Of a stretch of DNA of 64,000 nucleotides, positions 21,773-33,502 are shown in pieces. The DNA is taken from the NCBI GenBank assembly GCA_010909165.1, contig MU008173.1, forward strand, positions 434,001 to 498,000. The letters are read 5' to 3'. The DNA is from Anthoceros angustus. Taxonomy: Eukaryota > Streptophyta > Anthocerotopsida > Anthocerotales > Anthocerotaceae. Positions within the stretch are counted from its first letter, which is position 1. Every line of letters starts with the position of its first letter. The notes under the pieces were generated by a model. It was not told where the DNA came from. It searched no databases and was given only the letters and a program-made list of their open reading frames with translations. A program made the translations under genes and the position numbers.

Positions 21773-22909
21773 TGTGGTAGGGAGAATCCGGGGCACTCCC
21801 AGGTCCTCCCACTATAGCGGCCACACTTACTTGTCGCCCGTCGTTGGGTTTCGTCCCATGAGACTTGTGTGAAAGTTCGAGGCCTTGTGATGTCGTCGCT
21901 ACTGCACAACTCTCACCTTCTCAACAAGCGCCCCTACTCTCCCTCTCACAGTGCACCGCCTTGCTTGCTCGCCAACCTCGACGACACAAAACAATTGCGG
22001 GTCTCGGACAAGGAGCCTACCACGGCCGACCCCAGTTCACACGCGATTTCGTCCCTACTTCTAAGACCAAACTTGACCTACGACACAACACAATTGCGGT
22101 CACGCCTCGGCAGAGCCTACCACGGGCGCCGGGGACCCCAGTTCACACGCGATTTGTCCCTACTTCTAAGACCACTCTTCTCCACTCGGGGCGCTCTTTA
22201 CTTGCAGTTGGGATTCGTCCCTTAGGCTCACACTGTGGCCTTCCACTAACACCTACACCTCTAATCCTCTACTCATCTTCTCATCTCCTCATCCTCTTCC
22301 TCCTATTCTAACCTCGATTCGGGCTTCTTGGTTTCGACTCGCCCTTCAGCTGGCACAGGGTCCTCCACCAGCAAGTTCTTCCTTGGGCGGTTGCTATGAG
22401 TTTGACAGAATGAGAACCTCCGAGTCTTTCCCAGTCTACCCTCAAGCCGAGAGTTCTCAGGCATTTGCCACACACCCAAAGCAAAGCAATTTCACGGCAA
22501 CCATTCACAAGGGAGCAACTCGTTTAGGCACTTGAGCAAGTCCTCCACCAACACTCAGACCACGCGACTTCCTCTCTACAGTGTTGGCTCACGGCACGAA
22601 ATTCCTCTGTAATGGCAAAGGACTCGATGAGCGTGGGCGCAAGACATGATACTTTACTTTGTGAAATCCTCCTCCTCTTATAGGAGGCCTTCCACATACA
22701 ACCTCCCTTGGGTGACCCTCTGCAGTCACCTTTTCCAATATTCTATTACTACCTTGACATTTAATGTGGCACCTAAATCTATTATGCATTTCTTGGTAAA
22801 TCCTATTCTAGCAACTTCACCTAAGTCTATCCTCGAAGGATGTCGATTACATCACTCCTTCCTATTCTTCTACCTAGCATTTATGGCCCTTGACCATATC
22901 TAGTCTTCA
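21773..22909 (-). repeat. LTR shared by elements A and C
   Basis: About 1.14 kb, starting TGAAGACTAG on the minus strand at 22909 and ending ...CCCTACCACA at 21773. A TATA box (TATAAGAGG, minus) lies at about 22678-22682 inside a short inverted repeat. To the left it is followed by a PBS and gag, as a 5' LTR should be. To the right it is preceded by ORF-X sequence, as a 3' LTR should be. It is close to identical to the LTR at 37412-38567 apart from small indels. Confidence 0.8.
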
Positions 22910-25900
22910 CCTCTGGGGTGGACGTGTCCGTGGTGGATTGGCTCCCTCGCCCTCCTTTTGCTCTTGCCCTTCCCGGCCTTTGTCGCTTCCTAATGTGTGG
23001 GGCAAGTACAATCTTGCCCTTCCTCCATCTCGCAGGCGGCGTCTGGATCCTCTCCTCCGGCAATCGCGCTTCCGCCCCGCGCACCTGCGCCTTCCTCCAT
23101 CTCCGCCTCGTCGCGATCAGCCCTACCCTGGTGATGGCGGACTACGTGGTGACCTATCGTGGTAGTCGGTAACTCCTTACTTCCTTCTTTCCCTTCTCAT
23201 CGGTGAGGGTTTCTTGGGTCGATCTTCATTGCTCTTTGCCTTTTGGTTGTCCATACCTATCATAGAGCACCCTTCATCCCCATCGCCCACCATGCGGTTT
23301 TCTAATCTCTCGGGCCCTTTTTGCGTTGGACTCCTCCTCGGGTCCGGTTCCTCCCTTACTCGTGGGATAAGGGATTCCTCACCCTTCCTTCCTCCGGGGT
23401 GGACCCGTCCTTAGTTTCCTCCGGTGGGGTTGTCTCTCCCACCACCCAGCTGCTCCCGGTGGTATCTGCACCCCGGCCTTCCATCTTGATTGGGCTCTCC
23501 CAACTCCCCAACAGCTCTATGCCCGGTGATCGCGGACTCCGGGCGTGGTTGTCCCCAGTGATGGCGGACTACGTGGTAGGGTGGTCACCTAGTAGGTGAC
23601 CCCTGGAGGGGCTGTCCCTCTCCTTGCTCTCTCCCATCACGGTCGCGGTGGCTCCTTCACCTCGACTCCTCAGTTCCTCGGAGTCCATTTCGTGATGGCC
23701 TCATCAAAATCGGAGGCCTCACACTTGTTGCAGCTCCTTGTCATCATCATGAGGACCCAATGTCCTCCTCTTGGCCAAGTAAGACTTCGTTGTTGGCCTT
23801 CAAGATCTGTTGTGGAGGTGAGCCCCAAGTTGTGATCGCATTTGGAGATCATCAATCTCCGTGGGCCACTCTCCATCCTCGCACCTACCCTTGTAGGCAT
23901 CTCTTGCGGTGGTTAATTCTCCCACCTTCACATGGAGGTTACATTCTCCTCCCTCACTTCCTTTAGTGGCTGGCCAATTTTGCACGAAGGGCATAGTCGC
24001 CAAAATGGCCTTCCTCACCACGTGCATGCACCACCTTCTTGTGGCTCCTCCTCCAAGACCTCCTTTGTTCCAGTCCGCTAATTCTTGGGCAAGCCCTCTT
24101 CTCGCTTGCCAAGCATCCTTCGCTCCGGCTCTGGTCTTGTGCTTCTCGCTCAGCGCTCCTCTTCCAAATTACGGGTCCTTCTCAACTCCTCTCCCATATC
24201 CGGATTTTGATAGCTTGAGTAGCCATCACTGCTCATGCGGCCACTTCTTTGGACGCTTCTCCTTTCCTAGTGCCTCGGCCTTGCTTTTCCTTTCTTGCTC
24301 TAATTGGGCAAAATGCTCTTCGCCTTTTGCCTCCATGAATCCTTTTGGGTTGTTGCCCGAATGGCTCTTTCTTCTTTGACAACTTCCCTCAGGACTTCTC
24401 TCTTGTTGTTCTATGAGGTGTGGAGCTTCTCCTGACCTTTCCAATTTGGCTGCCTTTTCATCGGACTCCATGGCCAATTGCCACTTGGTCCACCTTTCTT
24501 CCGGCCATGTCTTGAGATTTCACTTCCTTTAGTGGCTGGCCAATTTTGCACGAAGGGCATAATGCCAAAATCGCTTCCTCACTACCCATTCATGCACCAC
24601 CTTCTTGTGGCTCCTCCTCCGAGACCTCCTTTGTTCCAGTCTATTCTTGGGCAAGCCCTCTCTCCGCTTGCCAAGCATCTTCGCTCCGCTCACAGTCTTG
24701 TGCTTCTCGCTCGCGCTCCTCTTCCAAATTGTCGGGTCCTTCTCAACTCCTCTCCCATATCCGGATTTTGATGGCTTGAGTAGCCATCACACTTGTGCGG
24801 CCACTTGAGTTACCTTCTCCTTTCCTAGTGCCTCGGCCTTGCTTTTCCTTTCTTGCTCTAATTGGGCAAAATGCTCTTCGCCTTTTGCCTCCATGAATCC
24901 TTTGGGTTGTTGCCCGAATGGCTCTTTCTTCGGTTTGACAACTTCCCTCCACCTTCTCCGCGTGTTCTATGAGGTCTGGAGCTTCTCCAGACCTTTCCAA
25001 TTTGGCTGCCTTTTCATCGGACTCCATGGCCACTTAGTCCCTGCCTTTCTTCCGGCCATGTCTTGAGATTTCACTTCCTCTTGGCATGCCCACAAGGAGG
25101 CTAGGTCCCTAGCCCCTTCAAATCCACGGTGAGTGCTTCACAAGCTCAGCAATTCTCCTAGGGGTCCTAATTCCACCCCTCTTGGAAATTTCCAGCTCTC
25201 TTTTGGGCCATCAGCGCGGCGGTCCCTTCCTCGCTCCATCCGCTCTCCCACCCAGTAGCGGAGATGGTGGCCTCGGCGCCCGCTCACTCGCGTTCTTCTC
25301 CTTCCCTTCCACCGTGAGGCTGCACAGGCGGCGTGGGGTGCACCCCTACAGGTGGGTGCTCCCCCGTGGTAGTGCCTACCATGGTAGGTGACCCCTGAGG
25401 TGCTCCTCTCCTTGCTCTCGCGCCGTCTCCCATCACGGTGTCGCGGTGGCTCCTTCACCTCGACTCCTCAGTTCCTCGGAGTCCATTTCGTGATGGCCTC
25501 ATCAAAATCGGAGGCCTCTGGCTGCACTTATTCGCCTTCATCATCATGAGGACCCAATGTCCTCCTCTTGGCCAACCGTAAGACTTCGTTGTTGGCCTTC
25601 AAGATCTGTTGTGGAGGTGAGCCCCAAGTTGTGATCGCATTTGGAGATCATCAATCTCCGTGGGCCACTCTCCATCCTCGCACCTACCTTGTAGGCATCT
25701 CTTGCGGTGGTTAATTCTCCCACCTTCACATGGAGGTTACATTCTCCTCCCTCACTTCCTTTAGTGGCTGGCCAATTTTGCACGAAGGGCATAATGCCAA
25801 AATCGCTTCCTCACTACCCGACGTGCATGCACCACCTTCTTGTGGCTCCTCCTCCGGACCTCCTTTGTTCCAGTTATTCTTGGGCAAGCCCCTCTTCTCC

Positions 25901-28563
25901 GCTTGCCAAGCACTCCTTCGCTCAGCTCTTGTCTTGCTTCTCGCTCGCTCCTCTTCCAAATTGTCGGGTCCTTCTCAACTCCTCTCCCATATCCGGATTT
26001 GATAGCTTGAGTAGCCATCACTGCTCATGTGCGGCCACTTGAGTTACCTTCTCCTTTCCTAGTGCCTCTGCTTTTCCTTTCTTGCTCTAATTGGGCAAAA
26101 TGCTCTTCGCCTTTTGCCTCCATGAATCCTTTGGGTTGTTGCCCGAATGGCTCTTTCTTGACTTGTGACAACTTCCCTCAGGCTTTCTCCGTGCGCCATC
26201 CATGAGGTGGGGAGCTTCTCCTGACCTTTCCAATTTGGCTGCCTTTTCATCGGACTCCATGGCCTTTTGCCATTTGGTCCTGCCTTTCTTAGGCCATGTC
26301 TTGAGATTTCACTTCCTCTTGGCATGCCCACAAGGAGGCTGCTAGGTCCCTAGCCCCTTCAAATCCACTGAGTGCTTCACAAGCTCCAGCAATTCTCCTA
26401 GGGGTCCTAATTCCACCCCTCTTCTTCTTGCTGGAAATTTCCAGCTCTCCACCCCGGGCCATCAGCGGCCCTCCCTTCACCTCCATCCGCTCTCCCACCC
26501 AGTAGCGGAGATGGTGGCCTCGCGCCGCTCGCGGCACCTCGTTCTTCTCCTTCCCTTCCACCTGCGTTTGCTGGCGCGGGGTGCCCCTGATGGTGCTCCC
26601 CTGTAGTCGCCTACCTACCATGGTGTGCTACGGTGGCCCACCCTTGGGTGGGCGCCTCCCTAGGGGTAGTCCGGGGTGCCTCTCGTAGGCACAAAGGAGA
26701 TGGTGGGGACTCCCCACTCCTGTCACCCCTCCTGTGGTCCTTCTCTCATAGACCACCATTCGGCCTTCCTCGGCCGGTTCCTCTTCTCCCTTGCTTGCTC
26801 ACAGCAGGAAGAGATTCCCACTCGGCAACCTTGTTGCCTCCGCATCTTCTCCTCTTGCTTCTAGCATGCTTGTGGAGTCGACCTCCCACCGTCTTCATGC
26901 AAAGGTAAAGGCCTTTCCAACCTCGGTGGAGTGGATGACCTCAAAGGGATGCCATGCATCTTCAAGCTCCTTGCTTGTGAGAAGTCCCTCGGTTTCCCAT
27001 AAATGCACCAAATAGGTGCTAAGGTAGGGGCCTTGGCCTTCCTCATCCACGAATTTGGCTTGAGGAGCTTCTCCGGTGGTGGATGTAGGCCTCATACATG
27101 ATAGTCCCCAATCCTTGGCTCCCATGGAAATCTTCCACAAAAATTGGAGGAAGTTGGTCTTTGAAATAAAGTGCGTTGGTAATTTACCACAGCACAATCT
27201 TTGCGAAGAGCCTCCACTTGACTCCTTGATGCTCTCGGTCATTCTTGGCGTGGCTCCTCCTCCATCCATCATGTCAAGGAACTCTGCGGGATGTCGGAGA
27301 GGGCTGTCCTCTTCCTCCATTGACCTTTCGAGAGCAATTCGAGCTCTCTTCCTCCGGTCTTCCATGAATACTTCCGGGCCGTCCAGCGGATCATCGCATT
27401 CCTCGTGCGGCGGGGCCTTCCGATTGATGGAGGTTGATGTAACACTCCTCAATCAATTCCAAATTGGTGTAGGCCATTGGCCCACCCTAGTTGGATGTTC
27501 TCCTCCTCAGCCTGAAAATCAACCAAATCTCGGGGTTGAGCTGCCCCAAAGCAAGTGAATTGAGGCATCACTCACCTCACAGCGCTACCTTCTTTTCCTT
27601 TCCTCCTCGCGAGGAGAGCCTTTGCTGGCGGCTCCTTCCCTTGCCTTTCGAGGCATGGTGGCGTTCCTTTCAAGCTCAAAGGAAATTACTCTCCAATTTG
27701 AGAGCTTCAAAATTTCACCTTCACTCTTCCTTGTTGCGGTAACACACTCACTGCGGCCGTTAGCCACAGCGAATGTTCAGTGCTGCCAACCTCTCCGTGG
27801 CCTTCCTTGGGTCGCCGAATTCCGCTCTTTCTCTCAATTTTACCCCGCGGTCTCAGTCTCCTTCTTGGCGCGCTCACACCCTCTTCCGGTGGTTGGCGCG
27901 TGGTGAGCTCCTTCCTTGCTTCCTCGCGCTTCCTTCCACGGTCTCCGTCTTTCGCGCTGGTCGGTCCTTTCTCGATGGCGCCAGCGAGCTCCGCGCTCGG
28001 CTTGCTCGCGGCGATGGCGTTCCTTCCCCCGCGTCTTCGCTCCAGCCAGCTCGTTCTGGCTTGAGTGAAGCGCGGTCAGCGCACTTTGCCTCCTTTGGAT
28101 ATACACGGACCTAGATTGGGTTCATCATTCCAAAATCCTAATTCTATCTAAACTACCTATTTTCCTATCTCGTTATCCTAATTAACGCTTCTAATTACTC
28201 TATATATTTATTCCCTATTGGTGAGCATATATAGTGGATATCCCCCTCTATTCTAAATTTCCTTTTTAGCGAGATTGTCGACCTACCACGGTGATACGCG
28301 GCTTACAGATGCTCCTTCTCGACTACGCGTGAGTGTGGCGACCTACGGTGATACCGACCTACCTTTGGGCCTCACGCGCAAATGCGGGGTCGTTTGACCC
28401 GTTCTTCTTCTGGGATATCCTCTTCATCTTCCTAACAATATCCTACAACTCCAGCTTCAAGATTCTCGGAAAATTTCTTGGCATGCTCCTCTTCAATCGT
28501 TCCTAGCCAAAAAAAATCAAACTTGTTTGTCTTGAGCTCTTTTGATTTGGTTGCCCCAAACTT
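22910..28563 (-). mobile_element. Element C: post-integrase ORF-X region, pol missing
   Basis: Minus-strand remains of ORF-X. From right to left: a region with PREEERK near 27600, an amino part at 27450-26895 (GPYLSTYLVHLWETEG, LLTSKELEDAWHPFEVIH), a helical part (KAMESDEKAAKLERSGEAP, QERAIRATTQ) and a terminal part (TARDAYKGRCEDGEW, QMRSQLGAHLHNRS, GPHDDDEG). The helical and terminal parts are repeated, with copies around 23690-24500, 24520-25080 and 25490-26340. There is no pol to the right of 28563, where AT-rich DNA begins. The element is represented only by its 3' region and LTR. Confidence 0.6.
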
Positions 28564-29090
28564 TAAATTCACAATTATCTTTTTTTTTTTTGTATTCTTG
28601 GCGTGTCACATGCATTGTAGCTATGGTTGTAAAAGCGCATGAAAACCATTTTATATAAATATCTATAAATAAATTTATTATTCTTGACATGCAAGCTCAT
28701 TGCAAATATCATTGTAAAATGGTTTCTCAATTTATATTATATTATTGGATTATTCATTTTATTGTATATTCATTGCACATGCGTCGTAACTATGGTTATA
28801 AAATGCACAAAGCCAATATCCATGAATAAATATATTATTCTGATGTGGCATGTTTATTAAATCTTAAAATTTTGGAAGGACCTTTTCCTTATTTATGTAA
28901 TTTATGAGGTTATATATTAGTAAGATTCTTGATGTGGCATGCTTGTCGCAAATGCCGCTTGTAAATATGTGGAAGAGACCTTTTCCTGATTTATGTCATT
29001 TTATGAGGCTATATATTAGTGAAATTGATGGCATGTTCATTGCAAATACATTGTAAAATGTTATACAAATTTATCGATTTATAAATAGTG
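28564..29090. repeat. AT-rich block with diverged short repeats
   Basis: Very AT-rich, with repeated words such as GATGTGGCATG, GCTCATTGCAAAT and GGCTATATATTAGT. One unit of about 85-110 bp is visible twice, at about 28849-28931 and 28932-29035. No coding potential. The composition is quite unlike the retroelement to its left. Confidence 0.6.
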
Positions 29091-29094
29091 CCAG

Positions 29095-30070
29095 CATTGT
29101 AAATGTCGGTAAGAATTTTCCAGCTGTCCAAAACGAGGCATGCATCTTGGCACAGTCCACCAGAAGCGCCCACAAGCACGTTATCCAAATGTCCTCTTTG
29201 CACAAGGTGAGTGCGCCACCGCCCAGAAGGCACCAATGCTTGCACATGCCTTCAAAAGGCAAGCAAAAGTAACCTCATCGCCACAAGGTGCCCTCCTGTA
29301 TCTGGCCCATACAAAAATAGCGCCTCTTGACCAAGCCCTTTCTCCCATACCCAAAGAATCGTGGCATTCCAAGTCACCACATCCTTTGGGCTCAAGCATT
29401 CAAAAACTTGATGCGCATCTTCTACTTCGCCACACTTTGCCTACATGTCCACTGCAAGTGCCCACAAGTGTGTTATCTAGCCGCCTCTCTCCACAATCAG
29501 GAGTACCGCCGCTCAGAAGGCACTTGCTTGCACAGCCTTCTAAGGCAAGCAAAGGTAACATGGTTGCCCACAATCGCCTTCTCCATTTGTCCATGAACAA
29601 GCGCCTCTTGGCCAAGCCCATGATTTGCATACCCAACTATCGTGGCCCATGTCACGACATCCTTTCTCGCTTAACCTATCGAAAACCGTGTGTTGCTCTT
29701 CCAGCCACCACGCTATGCATATGTCCACCGATATTGGCAATAAACAAGTTCGGTGGAATGTCACTGCAACATATCATGCCGCACTTTTCTCGCTAGATTC
29801 CGTGTCCACAAAGAAATGCACAAGCTTGAAGGGTCTACAAAGATGTGGGCATCCGCCACACAGAGCGACACATCGATAGTAAAGTTGTATCGCCTCATTA
29901 GGCTCCCCATGTGTAGCATGTGCGGAGATTATTGAAAACCACATGAAGGGATTTGGTTTGCCCACCCTCCGTAGCCTACCTCCGATACATACATCCGCAA
30001 GATATGGTTCCCAAGTATGTGATTGACTGCACTCCAAGTTTGACGTGAGATCATGAACGCCATTCATCCC
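29095..30070 (-). pseudogene. PLS-type pentatricopeptide repeat (PPR) protein remnant
   Basis: PPR proteins bind organellar RNA in plants. Motif pieces appear in minus-strand order: PNPFMWFSIISAHATHGEP with NEAIQLYY (about 29960-29890), KDVVTW-like and GYANHGLGQEAL-like pieces (about 29680-29600), and DEVTFACLLKACASIGA near 29260. These are the alternating L/P/S repeats of a plant PLS PPR protein. Spacing is preserved but frames are broken many times and no start or C-terminal E/DYW domain is evident, so it is a dead copy. Confidence 0.7.
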
Positions 30071-30576
30071 ACAACCATGTCCTTCTTATCTCGCACAAAG
30101 TTTTAGCACATATATAAGATGGATCGAGGAATAGAATAGTCTATCTACGCCAGATTTTACAGAGCTCCAACGGCCTCGAAGCTTCTCACTCACATAACGC
30201 CGATGGTTACAGTGTCACGACTCCCATATCCAATCCGCACACCTCCTGTGCTCAGCTTGAGAGCTCGACTTGGAAGGAGAAGCACAATGACCCACCGCAT
30301 ATTCAAAGAAACAAGCTTCTCATCCAACAAGTCGGGCTTGAACATGTTGTTTAACCCGAGGACCTCACCGGACTTTGCACCGAATGTTAGCGAGAGAGCC
30401 TCTTACCTCGCCTAGTTTCCCACGCACAAGAGGGGAGTCCTAGGAAGTGGTGATGGAGGACGGTTACTTGGTGTGGTCACACCGAGAAGCGTGGCCGCCA
30501 AGTCCGCTACGAGTCCAGTCCCATCTATTCAAATAGGTAGTCAAGTCCAAGTCCTGGTCTTTGGGGTTTAAGAAAC

Positions 30577-30787
30577 AAGTCCTTGGTCTTGGTTTAATGA
30601 TGTTCCTTGGTCCTTGGGAAAAGTAGCAAGTAGATAGAAGCCTATTTCGAGTCCTTGGTCTTCGGGCTAAGGATGTTCCTTGGTCCTTGGGAAAATGGTA
30701 TGTAGATAGAAACCTAGTCCTTGGTCTTCGGAAGGATGTTCCTTGGTCCTTGGGAAAGTAGCATGTAGATAGAAACCTATTTCGAGG
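30577..30787. repeat. About 70-bp tandem repeat, three copies
   Basis: The unit contains GTCCTTGGTCTTCGG, GGATGTTCCTTGGTCCTTGG and TGTAGATAGAAACCTA. Copies begin near 30577, 30651 and 30716. The flanks (30190-31180) include a TATATATGCATG stretch and hold no ORF that I recognise. This may be part of another LTR. Confidence 0.7.
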
Positions 30788-31179
30788 GCCGAGGAAGGCA
30801 ACTTCCTTGAACCATGGGAATTCGCTTTTCTAGATATTGCATGTAGGGCTATATATGCATGTTAGGTAGACTGCAGGGGTAAAATTGGCCGACTCATCAA
30901 GGGCCCCAGACATGTATAATCTCGCTACTCCATGGTGGAGTAGTGAGTTCAACCTAGGCGGAGTATACCGTTGAAAATTTTATAGCAACTCGCGAATCTA
31001 GGTAGGAATCCTAGTGTACTTTTGGATTGCCTTTCGCAATTCCAATGGAGATACACTAGGACAATCACTCGATTATGTGCTACATATAAAGATTGGTATG
31101 ACAGAGGGTATCCTGTGGCACATCGAGTTTCGTGAGCGAGGATTGCAGATAAGGAGAAGGTAGCAAATATAGAGATGGA

Positions 31180-31820
31180 CGCACCACAAACGGTGAGGCA
31201 AAGGCTTTTGTAGGGCTGGTAGGATATTACAGAGGTTCATCAAGGATTTCGCCAAGAAGGCAGCCTTGTTGACACAATTGACCAAGAAGGATACACCGCT
31301 CGAATGGAACGCGAGGTGAGGCTTTTCGCAGCTTGAAGGAGCTTTGGTGAGCCAACGCTTAACCACCGATTGGGAAAACCGCTTTCATGTATACGTAGAT
31401 GTGTCCGCCACGCCATTGGGACCGCTCGTAAGGAGAAGAAGGACCATCCGATTTTCTATGCCAGAGATGTCAGACTAAAAGAACTACTCAACTACGGAGC
31501 GGGAGGGTCTTGGTATCATTTACTCGTAAGAAGTTTAGACACTATCCGCTTGCTTGCAAGGTGACGCTTCATGTTGACCATTTTGCTGAAGTATCTTGTC
31601 ACGATTTGTCGTGAAGGATTGCTGTGGGTACTATCGCTGCAAGAGTTTGACTACGACGCCGAAACCGACTGTGAAAGCAACATCGTAACGCTGATTTCAT
31701 TTCTCGAAACCGGAGAGCGACTTGAGGGACGACCGATTTCCGACGAGGAGTTGGTCGCCACGACTGGTCAAGGAGAAGGACACGAGCATAATGAAGACGG
31801 CCTAAGAAGTGATCTTGTCT
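31180..31820 (+). pseudogene. Gypsy RT connection and RNase H domain (element B)
   Basis: Frame-broken peptide: AKAFVGLVGYYRRFIKDFA, KKAALLTQLTKKDTPLEWN, EAFRSLKEAL, KPFHVYVD, KDHPIFYA, KNYSTTE, TLHVDHF, LLQEFDYD and ETGERLEG. This is the canonical order of a Ty3/gypsy RT thumb, RNase H and connection. Several frameshifts and an in-frame stop near 31570 rule out expression as one protein. Confidence 0.8.
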
Positions 31821-31829
31821 AGAAGAGAG

Positions 31830-32480
31830 GCCAAGTGAGCAAGAAGGAACGTTAAAAAGCCGCAGCAGGACAACTGGAGATCCGGAGGGAGAGCGGCCAC
31901 AGGGCGCGAGGAGGAGACTCAAATGCTCAAGGGTGAGCAGCCGGAGTACTGCAAGTGAGGCCACGAGTTGGCAACAGGAAGGAGATGCATCCCATGACAA
32001 GCTTGAAGAAAACTGCAGGAGAAGGAAATGGCAGGGTCATGGGAAATCGCCCATGAGGCGACCATGGGGCACGAGAAGGGCCAAGCCGTGAGGCCAGGCC
32101 GGCAGAAGAAGGCGAAGTCGGCCCATTGCTGGAAGAGGAGTATGCATGAGCCGAAAACCAAGTATGTGAACCTAGGAGAAGCAAGGAGGCGATGGATTTA
32201 GGATAGATCCACGCCACTTGGGGCTGCCACCGACGAGCTAGCGTGAGGCGGTGGTACGCCTGGAGGAGGAGATTGGAACGCGAGGGCGTTCGTGTCCGAG
32301 ATATCTGCTGAATGGGAGGTACGCAAATTCGGAGCATGGAACCATGCCCAAGGGTTGTCTGTGAGGCGAGCTGTCTTTCTCCATAAAGCCTCGCCTCATC
32401 GCTTGAGGGCGGTGTCCTGCATAAACAAGACGACAAAATTCGGAGATGCCTCGACGCTGAAGAAGCTTCACTGTCACGAG
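31830..32480 (+). pseudogene. Degenerate pol linker between RNase H and integrase (element B)
   Basis: About 650 bp between recognisable RNase H and integrase. The plus strand retains short pieces consistent with the linker and the start of the integrase HHCC region. The long minus-strand open frame here (31927-32484) has no recognisable domain and is most likely chance in purine-rich DNA. Confidence 0.4.
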
Positions 32481-33480
32481 GCATTACATGCGTAAGAGGT
32501 GGACACTATTCGCACAGTGACCGTTAAGAAGATTTTGAATGCGGATTCGTGGGCTACGGCAAAAGGATGTGGGAGTTCACCGGAGGTGTGACGCGGTCGA
32601 GGGTTGGACGCACGTTGTCGACACAATGGCCTCTTACCTACATCTTACCACCGCACCTTCGAGAAGTGGGGATCGATCAGAGGACCGATCAAACCACCAA
32701 CGCAATGGACTAAGAAGTGACATTTTGGTGGCCACGGACTATTGTACAAAGATGGTGGAAGACGAGGAAGGATGACGACCAGGCCAAATTTTTATTCGAG
32801 AACATCATAACGAGGTATGGATGTCCTTTAGAGTTGGTCACGACGGGGACACATTTCCTCAACTCGGTAGTCCCTAACCACCTACTTCAACATCCAAGAT
32901 CGAAGACGACTCCTTACAACCCAAAGGCAAACGGACCGACGGAGAAGACGAATGGGTTGCTCGCACAATCCTCACCAAGGTAATCGTGACACACATGTAT
33001 GATTGGGATGCTAAGTTGCACTGTGGGGCCTACGACATGGAGAAGATAACCACAAAGAAGACACCATATTATTTAACATATGGTATGTCTCGTGATGCCC
33101 GTGGAATTTGAAGTACCTACCCACAGGATCATGGAGGATGAACGGATGATCAGAGGATAGTAGCTAGGTTAGAAGCTTCATAGGTGAGGAGCATAGGGAG
33201 GATGCTTTAGAAGAAACATGGATTCGTGAACTCGTAAAAGATCGCATGATGGGAAGTTAAGGAAGCAAGAGACTATCGTGGACGGGATTTTGGTTCTTCT
33301 ATATGATAGTCACCTAGACTTTCCAGGAAGCTCAGCCGAGATGGATGGGACCTACGAGGTGGTCGCAGATACAGAATGGATCCGTAACTGCATTGGGCGG
33401 CGAATTACCGCCACTGCAGTCAATGGGTGGAAGGTCAAGAAGTACCCACCCAGGTACGCTGTTCGAGGACGCAAACAGAT
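32480..33480 (+). pseudogene. Gypsy integrase with C-terminal tail (element B)
   Basis: Frame-broken plus-strand peptide: VKKILNAD, STQWPLTYILPPH, the core pieces ATDYCTKMVE, DDDQAKFLFENIITRYGCPL, THFLNSVV and TTPYNPKANGPTEKTNGLL, then KKTPYYLTYGMS. The DDE core is recognisable although frames shift. A tail with GTYEVV and TAVNGWKVKKYPPR matches the post-integrase pol tail of gypsy elements. It is not functional. Confidence 0.8.
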
Positions 33481-33502
33481 GAGGTGGGGAGTATGTGGAA
33501 CG

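Larger units (their letters stand above)
9103..22909 (-). mobile_element. Ty3/gypsy element A: LTR - gag - PR - partial RT - ORF-X - LTR, internally deleted
   Basis: The element reads on the minus strand. The 5' LTR is 22909-21773, a primer-binding site follows at 21772-21750, then gag (about 21650-19300), protease (about 18960-18560), the finger and palm part of RT (18180-17520), ORF-X material in three tandem partial copies (17520-10400) and the 3' LTR 10154-9103. Both LTRs end TGTGG[TG][AG]GG-like on the plus strand, followed by CCGGGGCACTC. RT thumb, RNase H and integrase are missing, so it could not have been autonomous. Frames are broken throughout. Family assignment rests on RT motifs FGLCNAPATFQR and FLDD, protease and PBS. 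Confidence 0.75.
21773..28563 (-). repeat. Left arm of a large inverted repeat
   Basis: This arm is the reverse complement of 33503-38567. Matching blocks run from the LTR end (TGTGGTAGGGAG at 21773) through the ORF-X region to a block ending GGTTGCCCCAAACTTT at 28563. It is 1.7 kb longer than the right arm because one ORF-X segment is repeated internally. Differences in the parts I compared are mainly short indels. Confidence 0.8.

Noticed and set aside
30190-31180. 5' LTR of element B
   Set aside because: It shares none of the blocks of the 37412-38567 LTR, and the pol sequence starts directly at RNase H without PBS or gag. It may be a different element.
31927-32484. 185-codon minus-strand ORF as a gene
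   Set aside because: It lies antisense to a pol region between RNase H and integrase, has no recognisable domain and a serine/proline-rich composition expected from purine-rich sense DNA.
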